Positions 4,569-5,338 of a DNA stretch of 5,338 nucleotides are shown piece by piece. Within the stretch, counting starts at the first letter, position 1. Every line of letters begins with the position of its first letter. Both the position numbers and the translations under genes were made by a program. A model generated the notes under the pieces. It was not told the origin of the DNA. It ran no database searches and saw only the letters and a list, made by a program, of their open reading frames with translations. The stretch is from contig CAYVQB010000060.1 in NCBI GenBank assembly GCA_964453985.1, positions 1 through 5,338 of the forward strand, read 5' to 3'. The stretch is from CAYVQB01 sp964453985 (GTDB lineage: Bacteria > Babelota > Babeliae > Babelales > UASB340).

Positions 4569-5279
4569 ATGAAGATTCGGTTACTTTTTAAGATTACAAT
4601 TATATTACTTTTTATAAGTTTTCCTTATGTTCATTCAGAACAGGTTTCCCAAGACTCTGTAGAAACAGAAATCCAAAAGTGCAATTTCTTGGAAAATAAA
4701 TTGTTACCTAAAAAAGAACCTATATCTATAAAAAGGCGAGTGTTAAATATAGGTTTACAGTTTACAGTGCCAATATTAACAAGTTTTTTTCTTTGTTATT
4801 TAATAGATTATATTTTTCTAAAAAATAAATATTCTTTAAGCAAAGCACAAATAGCATTGTTTCTATTAAAAGGTCGTCGTCAAGCTATGCAAGAAAATAG
4901 GGCGTCTAGTTTTTATGATTCTCAAGTAGATAAACGAGCAAAAGAGCTGTATGTTGCACGTCGTAATATAGACACTGCAATATTCTCCTCTCTTTTTATA
5001 GGGACTTACTTTTTAATAAGATGGGTTTTAAGATCAAAAGAAAAAACAGAATTACAAATAGTTACGGATCTTGTAAAAGATTGGAAAACTGATAAAAAAA
5101 ATATGCCGGATTGTTTCCTGTCTCGTCTTGAAAGTCTTTTTGTAGAGTTTCAGAAGTCTGGTAAAATTAATTGGACGAATGCACAAGCTGGAGAGTTCGC
5201 TAAAAACATGATTTACGAAATCATTGACTATAGGGGGCATTTGAGGCATAAGCTTTATCGTATGATTTCTTTTTTTTGA
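4569..5279 (+). CDS. hypothetical exported/inner-membrane protein
   Basis: I do not recognise this 236-residue protein. Residues 1-23 look like a signal peptide or N-terminal anchor: MKIRLLFK, then a hydrophobic core ITIILLFISF, possibly cut after VHS. Two further hydrophobic segments are likely membrane helices, about 62-84 (IGLQFTVPILTSFFLCYLID) and 135-154 (DTAIFSSLFIGTYFLIRWVL). A charged loop (85-134) separates them, rich in Lys/Arg/Glu and with RxxAxELYVARR near its end. The C-terminal 80 residues are soluble, basic and probably helical. There is no catalytic motif that I can see. The start is chosen because the next Met is at residue 107 and the N-terminus is signal-like; the ribosome binding site is poor (TTGGGC at 4561-4566). 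It is transcribed away from the ATPase operon. Reality as a gene is likely from its length and clear topology; function is unknown. Confidence 0.75.
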   Translation: MKIRLLFKITIILLFISFPYVHSEQVSQDSVETEIQKCNFLENKLLPKKEPISIKRRVLNIGLQFTVPILTSFFLCYLIDYIFLKNKYSLSKAQIALFLLKGRRQAMQENRASSFYDSQVDKRAKELYVARRNIDTAIFSSLFIGTYFLIRWVLRSKEKTELQIVTDLVKDWKTDKKNMPDCFLSRLESLFVEFQKSGKINWTNAQAGEFAKNMIYEIIDYRGHLRHKLYRMISFF

Positions 5280-5304
5280 AATCCTTGAAATCAGACCCTA
5301 AATA

Positions 5305-5333
5305 TTAGCATTAATATAAAAATATGGTATAAC
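5305..5333 (+). promoter_or_regulatory. extended -10 promoter candidate at the right edge
   Basis: TTAGCA (5305-5310, 4 of 6) and TATAAC (5328-5333, 5 of 6) are 17 bases apart, and TGG directly precedes the -10, forming an extended -10. It would drive a plus-strand gene beyond the window. No terminator is seen between the preceding stop codon and this site. Confidence 0.35.
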
Positions 5334-5338
5334 TAAAA

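Noticed and set aside
5052..5249. Minus-strand open frame of 65 codons
   Set aside because: It is antisense to the membrane-protein gene, with no ribosome binding site or recognisable content.

Overview
The window looks like a piece of an AT-rich bacterial chromosome from a host-associated lineage. The best single clue is a secreted eukaryotic-type ubiquitin-specific protease (USP, peptidase family C19) at 543-2492. That gene, the very low GC, the lysine/isoleucine-rich proteins and the short signal-peptide-bearing membrane protein at the right end would fit Candidatus Dependentiae (TM6/Babelae) or a similar intracellular bacterium of protists. This placement is inference from gene style; no taxonomic marker is present.

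Left end (1-542): a GC-rich island of REP-like palindromes and transposase debris. Bases 1-31 encode the last nine residues of a REP-associated/IS200-like tyrosine transposase (RAYT) that lies mostly outside the window. Bases 286-480 hold a second, 5'-truncated copy of the same C-terminus that keeps the YxxxQ catalytic helix but lacks everything before it. Around these lie three copies of a roughly 50-base, two-hairpin unit (101-152, 204-256 inverted, 451-502). A GTAG tetranucleotide sits at the foot of the second hairpin, as in RAYT-mobilised REP sequences. Paired base changes between copies preserve the stems. The inverted copy ends in a T-run and also resembles an intrinsic terminator; a TTGACA promoter-like sequence lies upstream of it.

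Centre (543-2492, plus strand): one 649-residue gene for an exported USP-type deubiquitinase with Cys, QQD and His boxes. It lacks the usual zinc-finger cysteines, has Gln at the usual oxyanion Asn position, and has long charged helical insertions. It is a strong candidate host-directed effector.

Right centre (4380-2493, minus strand): a tightly overlapping three-gene operon: an AAA_14/DUF4143 ATPase, a minimal nucleotidyltransferase (MNT) and a HEPN-type partner of the HI0074/HepT kind with an intact RX4HXY motif. MNT-HEPN pairs are known toxin-antitoxin modules; translational coupling to a DUF4143 ATPase suggests a possible three-part toxin-antitoxin or defence cassette. The HEPN gene abuts the USP gene tail-to-tail with no intergenic base.

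Right end (4381-5338): a divergent intergenic region with a dyad over the predicted operon promoter, then a plus-strand gene for a small exported/membrane protein of unknown function (4569-5279). A promoter-like extended -10 sequence near the right edge points out of the window.
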